Assembly: GCA_025890175.1 (NCBI GenBank)
Contig: JANPYM010000003.1
Coordinates: 2,228,795-2,292,794 of the forward strand
Length of the DNA: 64,000 bases
Direction of reading: 5' to 3'
Origin: Ciborinia camelliae
Lineage: Eukaryota; Ascomycota; Leotiomycetes; Helotiales; Sclerotiniaceae
In this document: positions 10,201 through 23,679 of the stretch, in pieces
Layout: every line of letters starts with the position of its first letter
Numbering within the stretch: position 1 is the stretch's first letter
Made by a program: the position numbers and the translations under genes
Notes under the pieces: generated by a model
The model's database searches: none
What the model was told of the DNA's origin: nothing
The model's input: the letters and a program-made list of their open reading frames with translations, nothing else

Positions 10201-13200
10201 CAAAGCCAGCCCACTGATCGGTAATAATGGATGTCAAAATCGACTGCGGCGCTTGAATTTCGAATAATTGCTACCTTATTATGGATGCTATGGATGGATG
10301 TTCAAGGTTAGGTTGCGTGTGTTGATCATTGCCGTGTAGGTTCGAATTGCGAATTGTATGAATGCGGTCATACAGTCAGCAGCCCCATCCAATGCGCCAA
10401 ATCTTCCCAGGGAAAGTGCCAATATCCCAATCTGAACACACCGTCTTGGTTCCTAATCCTATGAAGAAATAATAATGACTGGAGCTGAAGACGTTGGAAA
10501 GTACCCAGGTATGGTATTGAAGAAATTGAATGATGATGATGATGATGGTAATAATGATCAATAATCCACAATCAGAAATTTTATTAAGATTGATTTCCCA
10601 GAGAAGCCAAAATTCCAAAAGTATAATTCCTCTCTTGGGTCTTGAGTCTTGAAGTCTTGAAGTCTTCTATATATATATTCTTCCAATATTGTTCCTTCCT
10701 TAACCTTATCGATAGTGGAAAAACTTAAAAAGTTCCTTTTCAGAGACGAGACGAGATGAGATGAGATAAGATGGGATGGGATTTAGACTTCTGACTGCTT
10801 TTATTATTAGATACTTTTGCTGACTTCGCCTTGTGCCTTGCCTCTTAGAGGTGGAGTCCTGGATTATTATCTGATGTTTTTTTTGGGGGGGGATGTTTGT
10901 TCGTAAGGGGGTAGGTAGATAGGTCGATGGTCGATACGATGTACGAATAGTCAAGTATTGTATGTCAAGACTTGGTGTCGTTTGATCTGCCGTCTTCCGA
11001 GAGAAGTCGGTTGAATTGAAGCGTCGAAGCTCGAGTGCTGAAGTACAAGGAACAGGGTAATGTAAATATGTAGGTAATCAATGGCTTGTCTTGTATTCGT
11101 AAATTGAAGGATGTGAAGGAAGTATTCTATAAAAGTATTGTATGTATGAGTAGATGGCTGGGTACAAGCGATGACCTTATCCTGACTTCTCAATCCAGCC
11201 GGGAAGACATAGAATGTTATTTTAAATCGAATGATATTGTAAATCGGATGTTGCCAATAGTCTTGCTGGCTGTCGTTGATGGTATGTTTTGTGTAGGGGT
11301 ATATCTAGATAAGAAGGCACAGCATATATGAGTACTCCGTCCGGAGAAAGATATATATGTGCAATGCAGGTGTGGAAATGTAAGGCTAGGCACTGTGAGG
11401 GGTGAGGGCAATATGTATTTGAATGTACTCGAGTAGATGTGATGTAGTGAGGCAATGCGTATGTTGAAAGCAAAAGCAGGTCAGAGTCCCAAGATCAATA
11501 GCTTCAAATAGAAACAGACATCGATAGACATCAAGATTTTGGGGCTATACAATCAATGGTATTTTATTTTATTTTTGGGCCACCATACATTCATTGTTGA
11601 TTGGGGGCAAATGCCAAATGCCAAAAGCAAAGAGGAAACCCAACACCGAGTTGTAACCTCTTACAAAACCGCATCGCGATTGGAATCTGAAGCCGAGGAA
11701 ACCCAAGTCCCAAAAAGTAGGTACAGGAGGAAGACCATACAAGGTGTCTCATCGTCTCATCATTCACACAAGTAATTGCGCAGTGTATGTAGTGCACAGA
11801 AACATTGCACTGCCTTTGCTTGCTTGCTTGCTGCATGCCATAGTGGTTATCCCACCCTGTCTTATTTCACTGCCACAGCATTTTCCCTTTCATTAATCCC
11901 ATCTTATCCCATTATTACATCAACAACCAACCGAATCCCTCGAATCGAACTCCAGTATCGCGCCGTACTAGATTTAGACGCTGTTCACCTGTTATAAAGA
12001 GGTCTCGTGGTCATATTCAACAACAGGGGGACAGTGACAGTCTGGTTAGGTAGGAAAGGTAGGAACATGGCATGGGGAATCAATAATAAAAACTGAACGG
12101 ACGAAGCATTTTGCTTTGTTGGCACACACGGTGATATCAACAGGATCCAATTATAACCCATTACCTCTCGCTGGCTCAACAAGGCAACTTTTTCTTCCTC
12201 CCCCCCCAATTGTGCATATTCATTCCGTATATTTCCAACCCCCAATCTTCACCGCCTCGAAAAAAAATCCGTTTGCGCGGAGGGGATTCCACCAGTTCGA
12301 CTTGGAAAGGAAACACGAGACCAGATGTAATTAGAAAAGACCCATCCCAAGGTCCTTTTCGGGTCTTCGCAAGTACCAATTCGGCACAGCGTTTCTTCGC
12401 TCCCTCGTTCCCACGCTTGGCATGAAAAATGATGCGATCCGCGTTCTTTCACTCGGTGGGATGTGAGTGCATATTTGCGATTCGATGTGATTAGATTCGG
12501 AAGATACAGATACTGTACCCCCATCCCGTAACTCTTCGATAGGAATGTCACGTAGGTATATTTTTCTCCGTGCCTGTCTTCCATCTTGCCGAGTAGCCTC
12601 CGTAACCCAGCTTCCCAGCTTTCAGGCAAGGTTGCTATTACTTACGGGTGGCATGACGCGCTTGGAAACATGGATTCGGATATATACATACATACAGTAC
12701 AAGGGGGCGAGAGAGTAGGTTAAGTTCATGCATGAGTCCAGCGCTCCAGTAGGTTAGAACTTAGAACCGGATACAATTGTATATGGAGATAAGACAAGCG
12801 ATAATGGACCATGAAAAAACCGCGTGTACAGGTGCCATTCCCAATTTCAATCGGACCTTGGAAGTGGAGTTCATCGGGGAGCAGCGAGAGGACAAAAATG
12901 GAATATGTGAAGCTGTACGGATTTGAGCGCACTCATCCTGGGTCACTCGGGAGTCTTAGAGAAGCATATCCAGGCTTAAATGCATCATCCTATACTTTAG
13001 AGACTAGAGAGTACTCCGTTATGTACTATGCTTGTAGCCTTGTACCATCCATATCCTGCACGATGGTGGATCGAAGATGCAGCACTGATAACCTCTTCAA
13101 AGGAATTTATATCGAGGTTCCCCTCTTGCCCCTCAATCCTACCTAAGGAAACCTTATTTTACCTACCTACCTACTCATGACTTAGGCGATATGACCTATC

Positions 13201-16200
13201 TTTGATTCTATACCAATGTACGATTATATCACATGCCTCTTGGAGATATGGAGATACAGCACATCGATGCATGCATGCATTGCAATTTGCATGTCGTTAT
13301 TTCTTGCACGACCATTCCATTCACCTATCAGCCTATCAGTCTATCTTCCTGTCCAGCCAAGCCAAGCGCGATGAAAATCCATCCTTACGTATCCCACTTC
13401 TTTCAAAATCAAGCAAAAATTACACCGTCGTACCGATCAGCACAACCGTTCAGGGAAGTCAGGAACTTCCGTCATAAGGCTCAAACCTCCTCACTCACTC
13501 AACCAATAAGACTAAAGTATCCCGCCCGCCAAAGGGAAGCTGATGCTTGCCCCATGTGCTATATTCCCTGCACCGTATGTAATCTTCATGGCATGTAAGC
13601 CAAAAAGCAGCATTGATGTTTCGCCTTGTCTGCTCATCCAGGTTGTTGATTAGTTGATTAGTTGGTTGATTGCTTCCCTTTAGTCCCCGAATGCAACCAA
13701 CAGATTTACGAGCTGAGACCTCGCTCCTTTATCCTTGGGGCACCTGTATGGAATGTAGATGGGGTTTCCTTGTAATCAGGGGAGAGGAAATGAGGAAGCA
13801 TCAAAATTCGGTTATTTTTCATCGAATTCTTGATTTGGCTCTTATTCCCGTTATTACTATAAAGAGACCTTTGATAGTAATAATAATCTTGATTATTAAT
13901 CTTCGTCCTGGACTCCTGGCGTTGAAGCTTGGAAGATCCCACCCGTCAAGAGGTTAAATTGGATTACTACCTACTACCTGTACCTAAGTATAAAGAAATA
14001 TTTAAACAATTGGACGGTCCCGTCCCGCGGTTCCGACTGGACCATGTTTTTTTTCTCTTCCTAGAATCCTAGATTATTATTCTCGTGATTCATTAGTAAG
14101 TACTTTGCCTGTATGTAATGATTTTAAAGAATGAAACATCTTGGGCACGTAATCACATCACCCAACATGAAATATAAAATTGGTAGATTGGTCTTGGTGT
14201 TGTGAATGGCAGTGTCAAGTGAGTCAGCGTTAACATATCGACCACTCAGTACGCACGCACTCTCAAAACAACGGACGAAGATGGATCAGCCATTGCAGAC
14301 TTACAGTAGCTTTGATGCACTTCGGTACCGAGTCGTGCTCTGTGCAGACGGTGCATCGAAGCGAAGTCGGGCTGCGTGGCACAGTGGCAGGATCTGGCGG
14401 GCCGCGGGCGAGGTTTTGGCATTTGACGATTATGATACGTAGGATGTGTGGAAGTCCTGATAGAAAATTCTTTCTCAGCTCTTGGCAAGGGTGATGATAA
14501 TGTTTCATTATCAAAAATCGCCCCATAACAGAGATTCATGAATCATGATCGTCTGTTAATTTTCCTATCCTAGCCTGGTAGGTAGGCATTATGTGCCATT
14601 TTGAAAACGGGATTCTCGGGATTCGGATCAAAACGTACTAAGTACGGGACAGCTAAGACTGTTAGAGTAAGAAATCTACAATCAAGAGGGGGTTGGCACG
14701 TTGCTTTGAAAATATATTATTCAAGGGTGGGAGGATGGGAAAATCAGGTACGAATTCTATGCGAAGAGTAGATCTTTCCTTGTTCCTGCTATAGAAAGAC
14801 GGCGGAAGTAATAGACGAAATAAAATACCGTATACCGTATAATATCTTACTTATAAGCTGTACTGTTGAACAAGGTGAATCATGGCATGGCATGGTTTGC
14901 TCGGCTTTCCTGACCCCTCCAGTTGCTATTAGTACTATATACACTCCGTACTCCGTAAGAAAGGATCAACTTCGTTCCTCTGCAATGCAATAGTGCAGGT
15001 GGATAGGAACTCGGGAGGGAGTGGGGGTTGCGAGCGTAAGATAATCTCTTCGAAAGACTACTGAAGAGTCAAGATGTGCTGTCGTGAATTGAGTGAGACA
15101 TTGTAGTCTCAATGGTGTTTGAGCAAGTCTAAGGAAAATCTCTAAGCACTTGGCGAAGGTTAGATTAGCTAAAATCCAATCGAAGAGTCTTGGAAATTTA
15201 TTCATCAAGGGCTTATTACTCCGTAGATTGATAAGAATATACTAGGCATATGGTATTATAGTCAATCTAGTTTAATAATCTTATATCTTCCTTTCTTTCA
15301 CATATACAGTCCTAGGGACAAATGATGCCCGCGTTAAAAACGGCATCAGATTTTAGAAGCAATTCCCTTCTCTCAACTTTTCTTTTTCCCTTCTGTGCCT
15401 TCTTAGAAATTCGATGGGGTTATCCTTGCTGTGTCAACCGTACTATTGGATCCTCGGGGAAAATTAACCTACAGGCTACAACGCGGTCAGGCCCTTCCCA
15501 CACCGTTTTTGGTAATACGGCTTCAGCCCAGTTTTAGTCCACCTTCAACGTTTCTCTTTAGCGAAAACTTTTCTAATTGCTTCTTTTTCCTCTTCTTCCT
15601 CTTGCTCTTTAAAAAGGGGTGGCGAGAGAACCGAAGAATATCTTCAATTGTGGAGACAAGTAATGGGCTCGTGACTACTAGAAAGGAAACTTGATTGATA
15701 CGATATGTACTCTGTACTCTGTACAGTTCACTTCCTGTCCTATGAAAATGATTGCCCAATAGTCATATTACCAAGGGACCAACAGGACCTGCTTAATCTC
15801 TTGTTATGCAATATCGACATCATAAGGTAAATTATCGCTGATGAGCAATTAAAAAAACTCCAAAGCGGCAAGTCCTATTGTATGTATATTGACTAGGTAC
15901 TTACTATACACACGGGAGTACTTAGGTTGATGATCATTTTTGCTTACTTCCGACGCCCATGATGGATCATTACTTCCTTTGAATGGACATGAAGTTGTTC
16001 CAATCCATCGCATTCTGCCAATCAATTCATTTGATACGACTTCAGAATGTCATCTACTGTTTTGTTCTGGGGATGTACCTACCTACCATCTCGGTTGCTT
16101 CTTGGGCCCCTGGGTTCGGGGTGTTACAGCCAGCCAGCAGCAAAAAATGTACCCAGCAATGCAACACAGAAACCCGTCCTGGCAGTACATATCTGTACAT

Positions 16201-18990
16201 ACGACACTGTAACTGCATAACTTACTTGGCATCATTCGATATTGCTACGGAACAGAGCGGGCAGTCTGTATACAATACATTCGTCAACTGATGCAAGGGA
16301 ACGCTCTACAGTTTGAGCTAGCTTTCTTCGTCCCTTGTGACTAAAAACCCCCAAGTTTCCGTTGCGTCCTAGGTAGACCCTTCGAGAAATTAAGCAACAT
16401 ACCCACAATACCTCTCCTCCAGTAAGAGTACTAGTACAGTCTCAAGAAATGTCCGATTCTTAGGAGAAACGCTGCGCCTGTGCACCTTCATACATCATTG
16501 GCGCCAATCGATACGTTTACGCATATATTTTCCAACATCTTATGTCTCCCACTCGACCAACAATTGTGGGAATCACAATAGAAGCGTGTCATAATCCATT
16601 GTACTAATAATAAAACAAACCCTTTGAATAGCCGGTACCAATACCTAACAGGTACATAGCCTTGCTAACAAAAATGCCAGCATTAATACTGTCTCCCATC
16701 CTCAAATCCCTTGATCCATGGTCTGATTTCTCCTCAACAATGATCATATACATACTTTTCCTCGTACCGAATTAATTAATCTGTATGACACAAACCAACT
16801 CTCTGGATATTACGGAGTACTCGGGGAACTGAAATCTTGGCTTCTATAACTTCTATAACTTCTATAACTTCTATTGCGTGGACGGTTTGATGAAACCAGC
16901 CAAGATCCAAGGAAGCTCTAATGAGAAACAAGGAGAATAGCTTCTCAAACCCTTCTGGAAGCTTTTTTCAATCAAAAAACCTTGAAATTTGAAACGCCGT
17001 GCCCACATCTTTGATCTACGGTCGTACTGTTTGATGCCGCCGTGCGGTAAATGGGCAGCCCCTCGCTTCGAACACGCAAGCAAGCATCTCATTCTCGTTT
17101 CATCTGACATTCGGACTAACTAGTAACCCCACGCCTCAATCCTTCGAATATCTGGGGATAACACTTTTACCCACAATAATTAATCTGTGAGTCTGTGAGT
17201 TTGATTCAAATTATTCCAAGCTGATCCAATTGCAATTTGCAGAAGTATCTTGAAGGATATCAAATGGGCCAGGCTCAAGAGTAGAGACTCCTCCAAATCG
17301 CTTACGATTTCGCCCCCAAGGTTGAAATAACAAGGTCCAGGTTGTCCAGTTACATCGGGAGTGTTACAGCATCTCTACCAGGACGTCAAAGGTGGCCAGG
17401 GCCAGGGCAAAGGCAAGGTACCTGCACGTTCTTACGTTGTAGTATACAAAGAAGATCACATGATGGATGTATAACTTCACGCAGCATGTTCTCGTGCAGC
17501 GGGTACGGACATATCATATCATGTTCATTTCAGCGCGAGTGCGTTTATACGCGGAATAACTGAAGAGCTGAAGACCCTGCGTACAGCCATGGCGTGCAAC
17601 GTATTTACATCATGTTTACCAATTATATCATGATCGTGTTACCGCACCTCATTTCTGCACATCAAGGCTGTTGCTGTCTTTGCTCTCATGGAGATGCATA
17701 TGATAGGGTTTATTTGGTTTCAATGGATATCTTGGCAAATCCTTGTTGGAAATTATCCTTCTGCAGAAATCCTTTTCTCGGTCGTATGTACTTTCTAGCC
17801 ATTGGGAAAAAGGAAAATCAGAATCAATACAGTAATAGATTTCCTGCTTATTCGTTTGATCCTCGAGCAAAACCTTTACTACTATTGGCATCCCATTTTA
17901 GGATAAGTTTGCGGATACGGCGGATGAGTATTTGCTCATCATAATTTGATTCAATTCTCCATGCACAGAACGACATGGCAATATTCCCGAATTGATTTTA
18001 CCTGCATGAGCATGCAGCAAGACGCAGCTTCCCGAACCGAGTTTATCTCCACCGTGTTTAACGTTTTATCTTTAACGCAAGGTCTCCTCTCGTTGGCTTA
18101 GCAAAGATTAGAATGATATTATGATTCATAAATTTTGAATCATAATGGGGTTAATGTATGACAGGCTTTTGACGACGCTCTTTACGAGCGTAGGGGATTA
18201 CCCCTCATCATCTGTACCCATTGTTCTGCATTAATGATTCCTCCAATGCTTTCGCGAGCTTGTTCCGCACATGCAAATGTGGATGCTTCATTCTGTTACA
18301 TGATGCATCTGATAGATCGTATTTCCAGATACCTATATATTCCAGTTTCGAAGTATGACCACTTGAAGGAATCAGCTTCCTCAAATAGCTGCAAGTCTTA
18401 TACGCCCCATAATAGATTATCTAAGAGAAGTACGATAGCCAGATCGGGCATCAGGCGAGGTTCGGCTACCAATCTCATGAAGAAGAATCGTGCATTCGTG
18501 GTGAAGCTAGCGATCCAAATCATCAAAGGAGAGCTCAACAGGAAATTGGTTTGTCGATCTTTCCAATGGCTTTCCAGATTGACGAACCACGCATCTTTTC
18601 ACGCTGACATATGTTTCTGAAGCCAAACATCAACATGTACGCCTTGAAATGTGGTTATCTCTAATTGACTGGCACACTTCTTTGTCTCACTGTCGTTGAC
18701 ATCAATATATTCTTTAAGGCGCTGGGTGGATGGACCGAGTCAGCCGCACGTACAAGGAACCTCGGAGTACATAATACCTCCTCGGTCTTACCGGCATCCA
18801 AATCTATTCAATAATGAAGTATACAAACGAAGCCTACGTCGGGATTTGAGAGAGTCTTTCCAACCGAACTGGGCAAGTCTCGGACCGCTCTAGACAATTG
18901 TGGGCCTTTGTGCATCCGAATGAAGCAGAGCACCTCCTGCTGTATCACTGTCTCATTTACGACAGGAAAATAGGACCCTCTAGGCAGCAA
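10201..18990. other. Gene-free region with dispersed ACTCCGTA-type motifs
   Basis: I found no frame with recognisable protein similarity and no convincing multi-exon model. The longest ATG frame is 128 codons (18234-18620, plus strand) and resembles nothing I know. The stretch holds short simple repeats, for example three and a half copies of a 10-mer containing CTTCTATAA at 16840-16876, and several copies of ACTCCGTA or its complement. It is mixed-composition sequence, not the extreme AT-richness expected of RIP-mutated transposon blocks. Confidence 0.4.
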
Positions 18991-19376
18991 TTTTACACGG
19001 TGATGATGATGATGATGATGGGATGGAATGAAGCAGATTTAGGTAATTTTCATATCATGAAGCATGAAGATGCCGTTGTGACGCCAAAAGATAGAAAGCC
19101 CTACATTATTACATTACATTTACGAGTACATGACATTACATGACATTACATTACATGATGAGATGATATGATATTTCATAATCTGGTATGGATGGGTATG
19201 ATAAGGTTAGGTACCTAGGTAGGTATGTTTCCCCACCAACAGAGGTTGTGCACAGTTGGCACCACTTTTGGCGGAGTTGGGCTGCAGGTACGTACAGGTA
19301 CGTACCTTCTTTACTTGTAACCAGGGGATTTCGGTCCCGGGGGGAAGAGGGTTGGAGGGAATGGAGTGGAGGGAAA

Positions 19377-19413
19377 GGTACAGGTACAGGTACAGGTACA
19401 GGTACAGGTACAG
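19377..19413. repeat. (GGTACA)n hexanucleotide repeat
   Basis: About six tandem GGTACA units are followed by diverged ACAGGT-type units up to 19445. Confidence 0.9.
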
Positions 19414-21118
19414 ACAGGCCTGCGACAGGCACAAGTACAGGTACAGGATGGGATGGGCTTATCATACCATATCATATTATCATCATACCATCATCATCAT
19501 ATCATAATGATGAGACGAAAAGGTACAGATACAAATATAGGTACCGATACAAAAACGGCTCATCATACCATACCGTATCATACCATCATCATAGCATTCA
19601 TCATACCACAATCATAAGAAGAGAAGTCCCGATACAACGTTGCGGTATATCTACCGTCTCCGCGTGGTTTTCATCGGGTCAAGGAGATAAGACTGGTATT
19701 GATGCAATACATACATACCTACCTTAATACCTTCCCTGGAATACCTACCTACATACCTACCCATCTGCCTATCTATTGATGCATGCATGTGAAGATCGAA
19801 TTATGAAAATTGCGGGGCGAGGGCTTGAATTGGCGCCGTACATATATGGTGTTGCGGGGTAATGGTCCTTGCGTCGGTACGGTACGGTACGGTGCGGTAC
19901 AGCTGGAGTATCCTGGAGATTAAAATCCATGGTGGAATATGTAGACTAGGTAGGTAATGTGAGGCAAGGTAGGGAGATGGAGATGGGATGAGGAGGAAAG
20001 AGGAGGGAAGGGAAGGGAAGGAATGAGGGGATGAGGAAGAGATGAGGAAATGGGGAAGTGGTCGCGTTACAATGCCTACAGAAATACTACACTACATGAA
20101 GGAATTGATCACCGGATCATCGGTCAATGTATGCCACCGTGTGTGTATGTCAACTAGTATTGTGTTTTTGTAACAGAATTCTTTTACTTACCTACTTGCT
20201 TTACTTGCTTTTCTTCTAACCTTTTCTACCGCGGTTAACTTTCTTTTGGGGGAAGAGGGGGACGCGAGTACAGTGCGGTGCCAGTGGGGGTATACCTAGG
20301 TATGTTAGGATGCGCGATATGCGTATTAGATATGTAAGGTCATGAGTAGGTATGTATGTATGTAGGTATGTAAGAAAGTATTCAAGCTCCAAACCCTTGC
20401 CCGGATTAATTGATTGTCTGACATTGTGTCTAACGCCGTAACCTCACCTTAACGATAGACAACTCCTACTAAAATTAACTTCACAGGAAACTTAATTCTT
20501 TCTGCGGAGGTAGGTAAGATGAGATGAGGTGGAGGTGGAGGTGGAGGCGTTGAGTGCATGCCGGGTTAGACATGATTAAGAGCACCAATGCACTACAGGA
20601 AGGTAAGAATCCAACATTCAATTCAAGCCCATTCCATTCCATTCAATTACGGTTGAAGTGAACACGGCGTCGGGATCGCCCATAGAGATATAGTGAGGCG
20701 GTCGGGGTGGAACACAGGTGGAACACTAGAACACTAGAACACTGGAACCGCTAACCCCGTGCAACCGTCATACATACCATAATCCATACCTACCGGGTAC
20801 CCAGAGCGAGGCCGAGACCCCAGGCTCGAAAGTGACAGTCTAGGTGGAGGAGTTGGAGAGGAGAGGAGAATTAAATTTCATGGGGCTGTCGGCCGAGTAT
20901 CTTCCGATGGTGTTGATGGGTGCAGGTGCAGGTGGGGTCACGACTCACGACTCACGACTCACGAGTGGGATGCGCGATGTCATTTTCTTGGGTTTCCCGT
21001 TTAACGTTTAACGACGGGGGGAGGGGGGCGTTGTATATCCGAGGATAGCGAGGTTAGCGAAGTTGGTTTTGATAGGTACCTATCTAGGTACCACTTTTGA
21101 GTAGGTGGGTAGCTGGAG

Positions 21119-21198
21119 GCTGGTGTTGGTGTTGGTATTGGTATTGGTATTGGTATTGGTATTGGTGTTGGTATTGGTGTTGGTATTGGTATTGGTGT
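21119..21198. repeat. (TTGGTA/TTGGTG)n hexanucleotide repeat
   Basis: About thirteen hexamers are arrayed in tandem, with the last base alternating between A and G. Confidence 0.9.
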
Positions 21199-22375
21199 AA
21201 TGTTGCTGGTAATACCGAATTGATTGTTTGATAATCAAGTATTTCTTTCTTTTCTTTTCTTTCTTTTTTTGCTGGGGATACTCCGGGGTTCGGAGAAATG
21301 AGATAGGATGGGATGCGATGGGAAAGTTTCAGCGTTCTTACTTTTTCTTTTCGGTTGTACAGTGCATACATCTCTTTGCATACATTTTCATAAAGTACGT
21401 TTGGAAGTTGTGATGTGATGTGATGGGATGGGATGGGGGTTGATTGAAGAGTTGATAAACGTCCCACAAGTGTGAGACGCGAATCGAATCGCCTCATTTC
21501 ACGAGGTGATGCAGGCGAGTTGGTTTAGGGGGTGGAGACGGGGACGCGCAGATGGAAGAGCATTGATAGATAGATAAGTATATACTTCATGTGGGGGTTT
21601 CTAGATCGAGGGTTTTGGTCTGTGAATGGTATGGTGTGCTATGGTGTGGTATGATACGATATGGGAGAATTACTGTCGGTCTGTCCATTTTCATATCGAT
21701 ATGCTTTTACTTTCAGTAGTCATCGCGGGGTTGTCGGGATGCTGATTTGAACTGGAAGTAGCTTGCCGTGGTAGTTACACGGCGTGAGGTATGAGGCTTG
21801 AAAGAGGGTTTGTTGTTCTAAAGTGGATTGGTGGATGGGGTAGTTGGGTGGAATGGTATGGTATGGAATGGTATGGAATGGAAAGGGGAGATGTGGGAGA
21901 GATTGGGAGATGCGATCAAGGATCGTAGGCGAGGTTTGGGAATAGGGGTGCATAGGATGCTCGTTCAAGATTGGGTGCAAGTTGAAGTTTATGAAATTGT
22001 GGGGAGAGATTGAGGGGGTGGCCAAATCATCGCGCAAGGTCTAGCAAGTTGCTATGGAATGATAGTAGAATTGATCTTCAAAGGATTGATGTATCTTGAT
22101 GTCTAGATAGACTATGAATAATATTAATATCGATTACGATTTCCTAGCTCTACGTTGGCCCATCCTAGTGGTTTCAATGGTGAGTGGATTGAGAGAGAGG
22201 GGAGGGGGAGGGGGCGGTTCAGAAGATTTAGGAGGCAGTGGGGGAGACGGTTATTTTTCATGATGTGATGGGACATTCTTCTAATCTCAGGAGTTAGATG
22301 GATATCGATATGGTGATGGATATAAGAATGGAGGTTGCGGATGTAGATATAGATATAGATAGTGTTGATATAAAG

Positions 22376-22435
22376 TAGTTCTACATACACTAGCTTAGTC
22401 ATCGAGCTAAGGTCTATGGAATCTCCGATAGAATA
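22376..22435 (-). repeat. Dispersed repeat copy A, related to 56276-56329 in opposite orientation
   Basis: The reverse complement of 22377-22429 matches 56277-56329 at 49 of 53 positions by eye, including an exact shared stretch TAGCTCGATGACTAAGCTAG. The two copies lie in opposite orientations 34 kb apart. This is most simply a small non-autonomous mobile element or a transposon end. Copy A retains only part of the hairpin seen in copy B. Confidence 0.75.
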
Positions 22436-23679
22436 TAATGATTAATAGATAGTGATGCTAGTGGTAAAGTGATAAATATGAGATTCTCAAGTGAATCTGA
22501 GAGGGGAAGGCAGAAGAACGTTCCACTTTGGGATGGAGAATCACTTCCAGTTATGCTAGTTGACAATGCGATATCGTTATGGGAGATGAACTCGTCGTTG
22601 ATGAGATGAGAAAAAAATCAATTTTGGGCTACCAAGGAACTTGATTTATCACTCGGAGGCTCGACCGGACGAAGGAGCTCACATTAATTGGGCACATATG
22701 GAGAATAATGATATCTATCTCATCGTGATTCAGTTCTATTTACCGACAAGTCCCTAGTAGGCATTTGGCAGCTCTCCGTTGTAGTTTTGTCATGTACTAT
22801 CAACGTGCATGGCAAAAATGCAGCTGGAAGTCTCGCGCTCAGTTTTCGATTTGGGTTTGGCAGAGAAATATGAGCAGAAGTAATAGTCGCACGATTTAGA
22901 ATGCATCAAAACGTCGTCATCATCTATTACTGGGCCGGAGAATGATTCCAAAAGAGATATATGTTCCATCTGAACTGAATGTGTTCATCCGACATCGAAC
23001 TTTCCTCACGAGAATTCTGAGGCTATCATATCACACCTACTCCAATAAATAGAGCACAAACTAGGTAATATTCACAGAAATGAGAGACCCAGGATCGCCA
23101 TTCCCAAACGCAGATGCAAAGCACAAAAGGATCACCATCGATCAAACACGTATTCCAAAAAAAAAGCAGGAGGCGATATCGCCCAGTTCGCAAGTTTGTC
23201 TTGTAGGGAGCGGGAGGCAAAGCTATTAACTCTGTTACCACAAGCAATTACAACTTTTCAAGTGGTGGCATTGGCAACTGCACCTGAAGTTGGTCTCATG
23301 GAGAGAATTGGGCTTGTTGAAATTCCGGAAAACTTTGCTGTGGGTGTGGGAGTCGTGGTTTATTGGGCGCAGCTGAAAATTGAGGGTATGGCTGTTGGCA
23401 GCACTGGATATTTTGAGTTTGGAGGACGTATCAGAAACCCACATGGAAAACTTTCGGATTCAAAGGGGAGGGAAAATGGGAGTAATGGTGTGATTCATCC
23501 GAGGTTATCAGAATCAAAAGACTCGTATATCCATCACACTTGTCTTCAATATGATGTGAAATGGTAAGAGAGAATGCCTTGTGATGTTCAACTCCCCATA
23601 TATAGAATTGAAAAAGGGCCTTGATTAGTGTTATGAAGGGTATTCGTTCTTGGATTCTTGAATATCATTAGCTTGTTTT
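22436..23679. other. Gene-free unique sequence
   Basis: The longest open frame (23196-23567, plus) has no ATG near its 5' end and resembles nothing known. No RNA gene or repeat is apparent. Confidence 0.35.

Larger units (their letters stand above)
18991..22375. other. Gene-free region with clustered microsatellites
   Basis: This is a dense run of simple repeats: (GAT)n at 18999-19020, ATTACATT-type runs at 19104-19160, (GGTACA)n at 19377-19413, CATCATACC-type runs at 19460-19615, GGTAC runs at 19877-19900, CACGACT triplication at 20940-20963 and (TTGGTA/TTGGTG)n at 21119-21198. No coding sequence is supported. Confidence 0.45.

Noticed and set aside
18234..18620. 128-residue ATG frame on the plus strand
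   Set aside because: No recognisable motif, no membrane or signal features, and length within chance for a 25-kb gene-free region.
23196..23567. 123-codon plus-strand frame
   Set aside because: It opens with a non-ATG codon and matches no family; probably chance.
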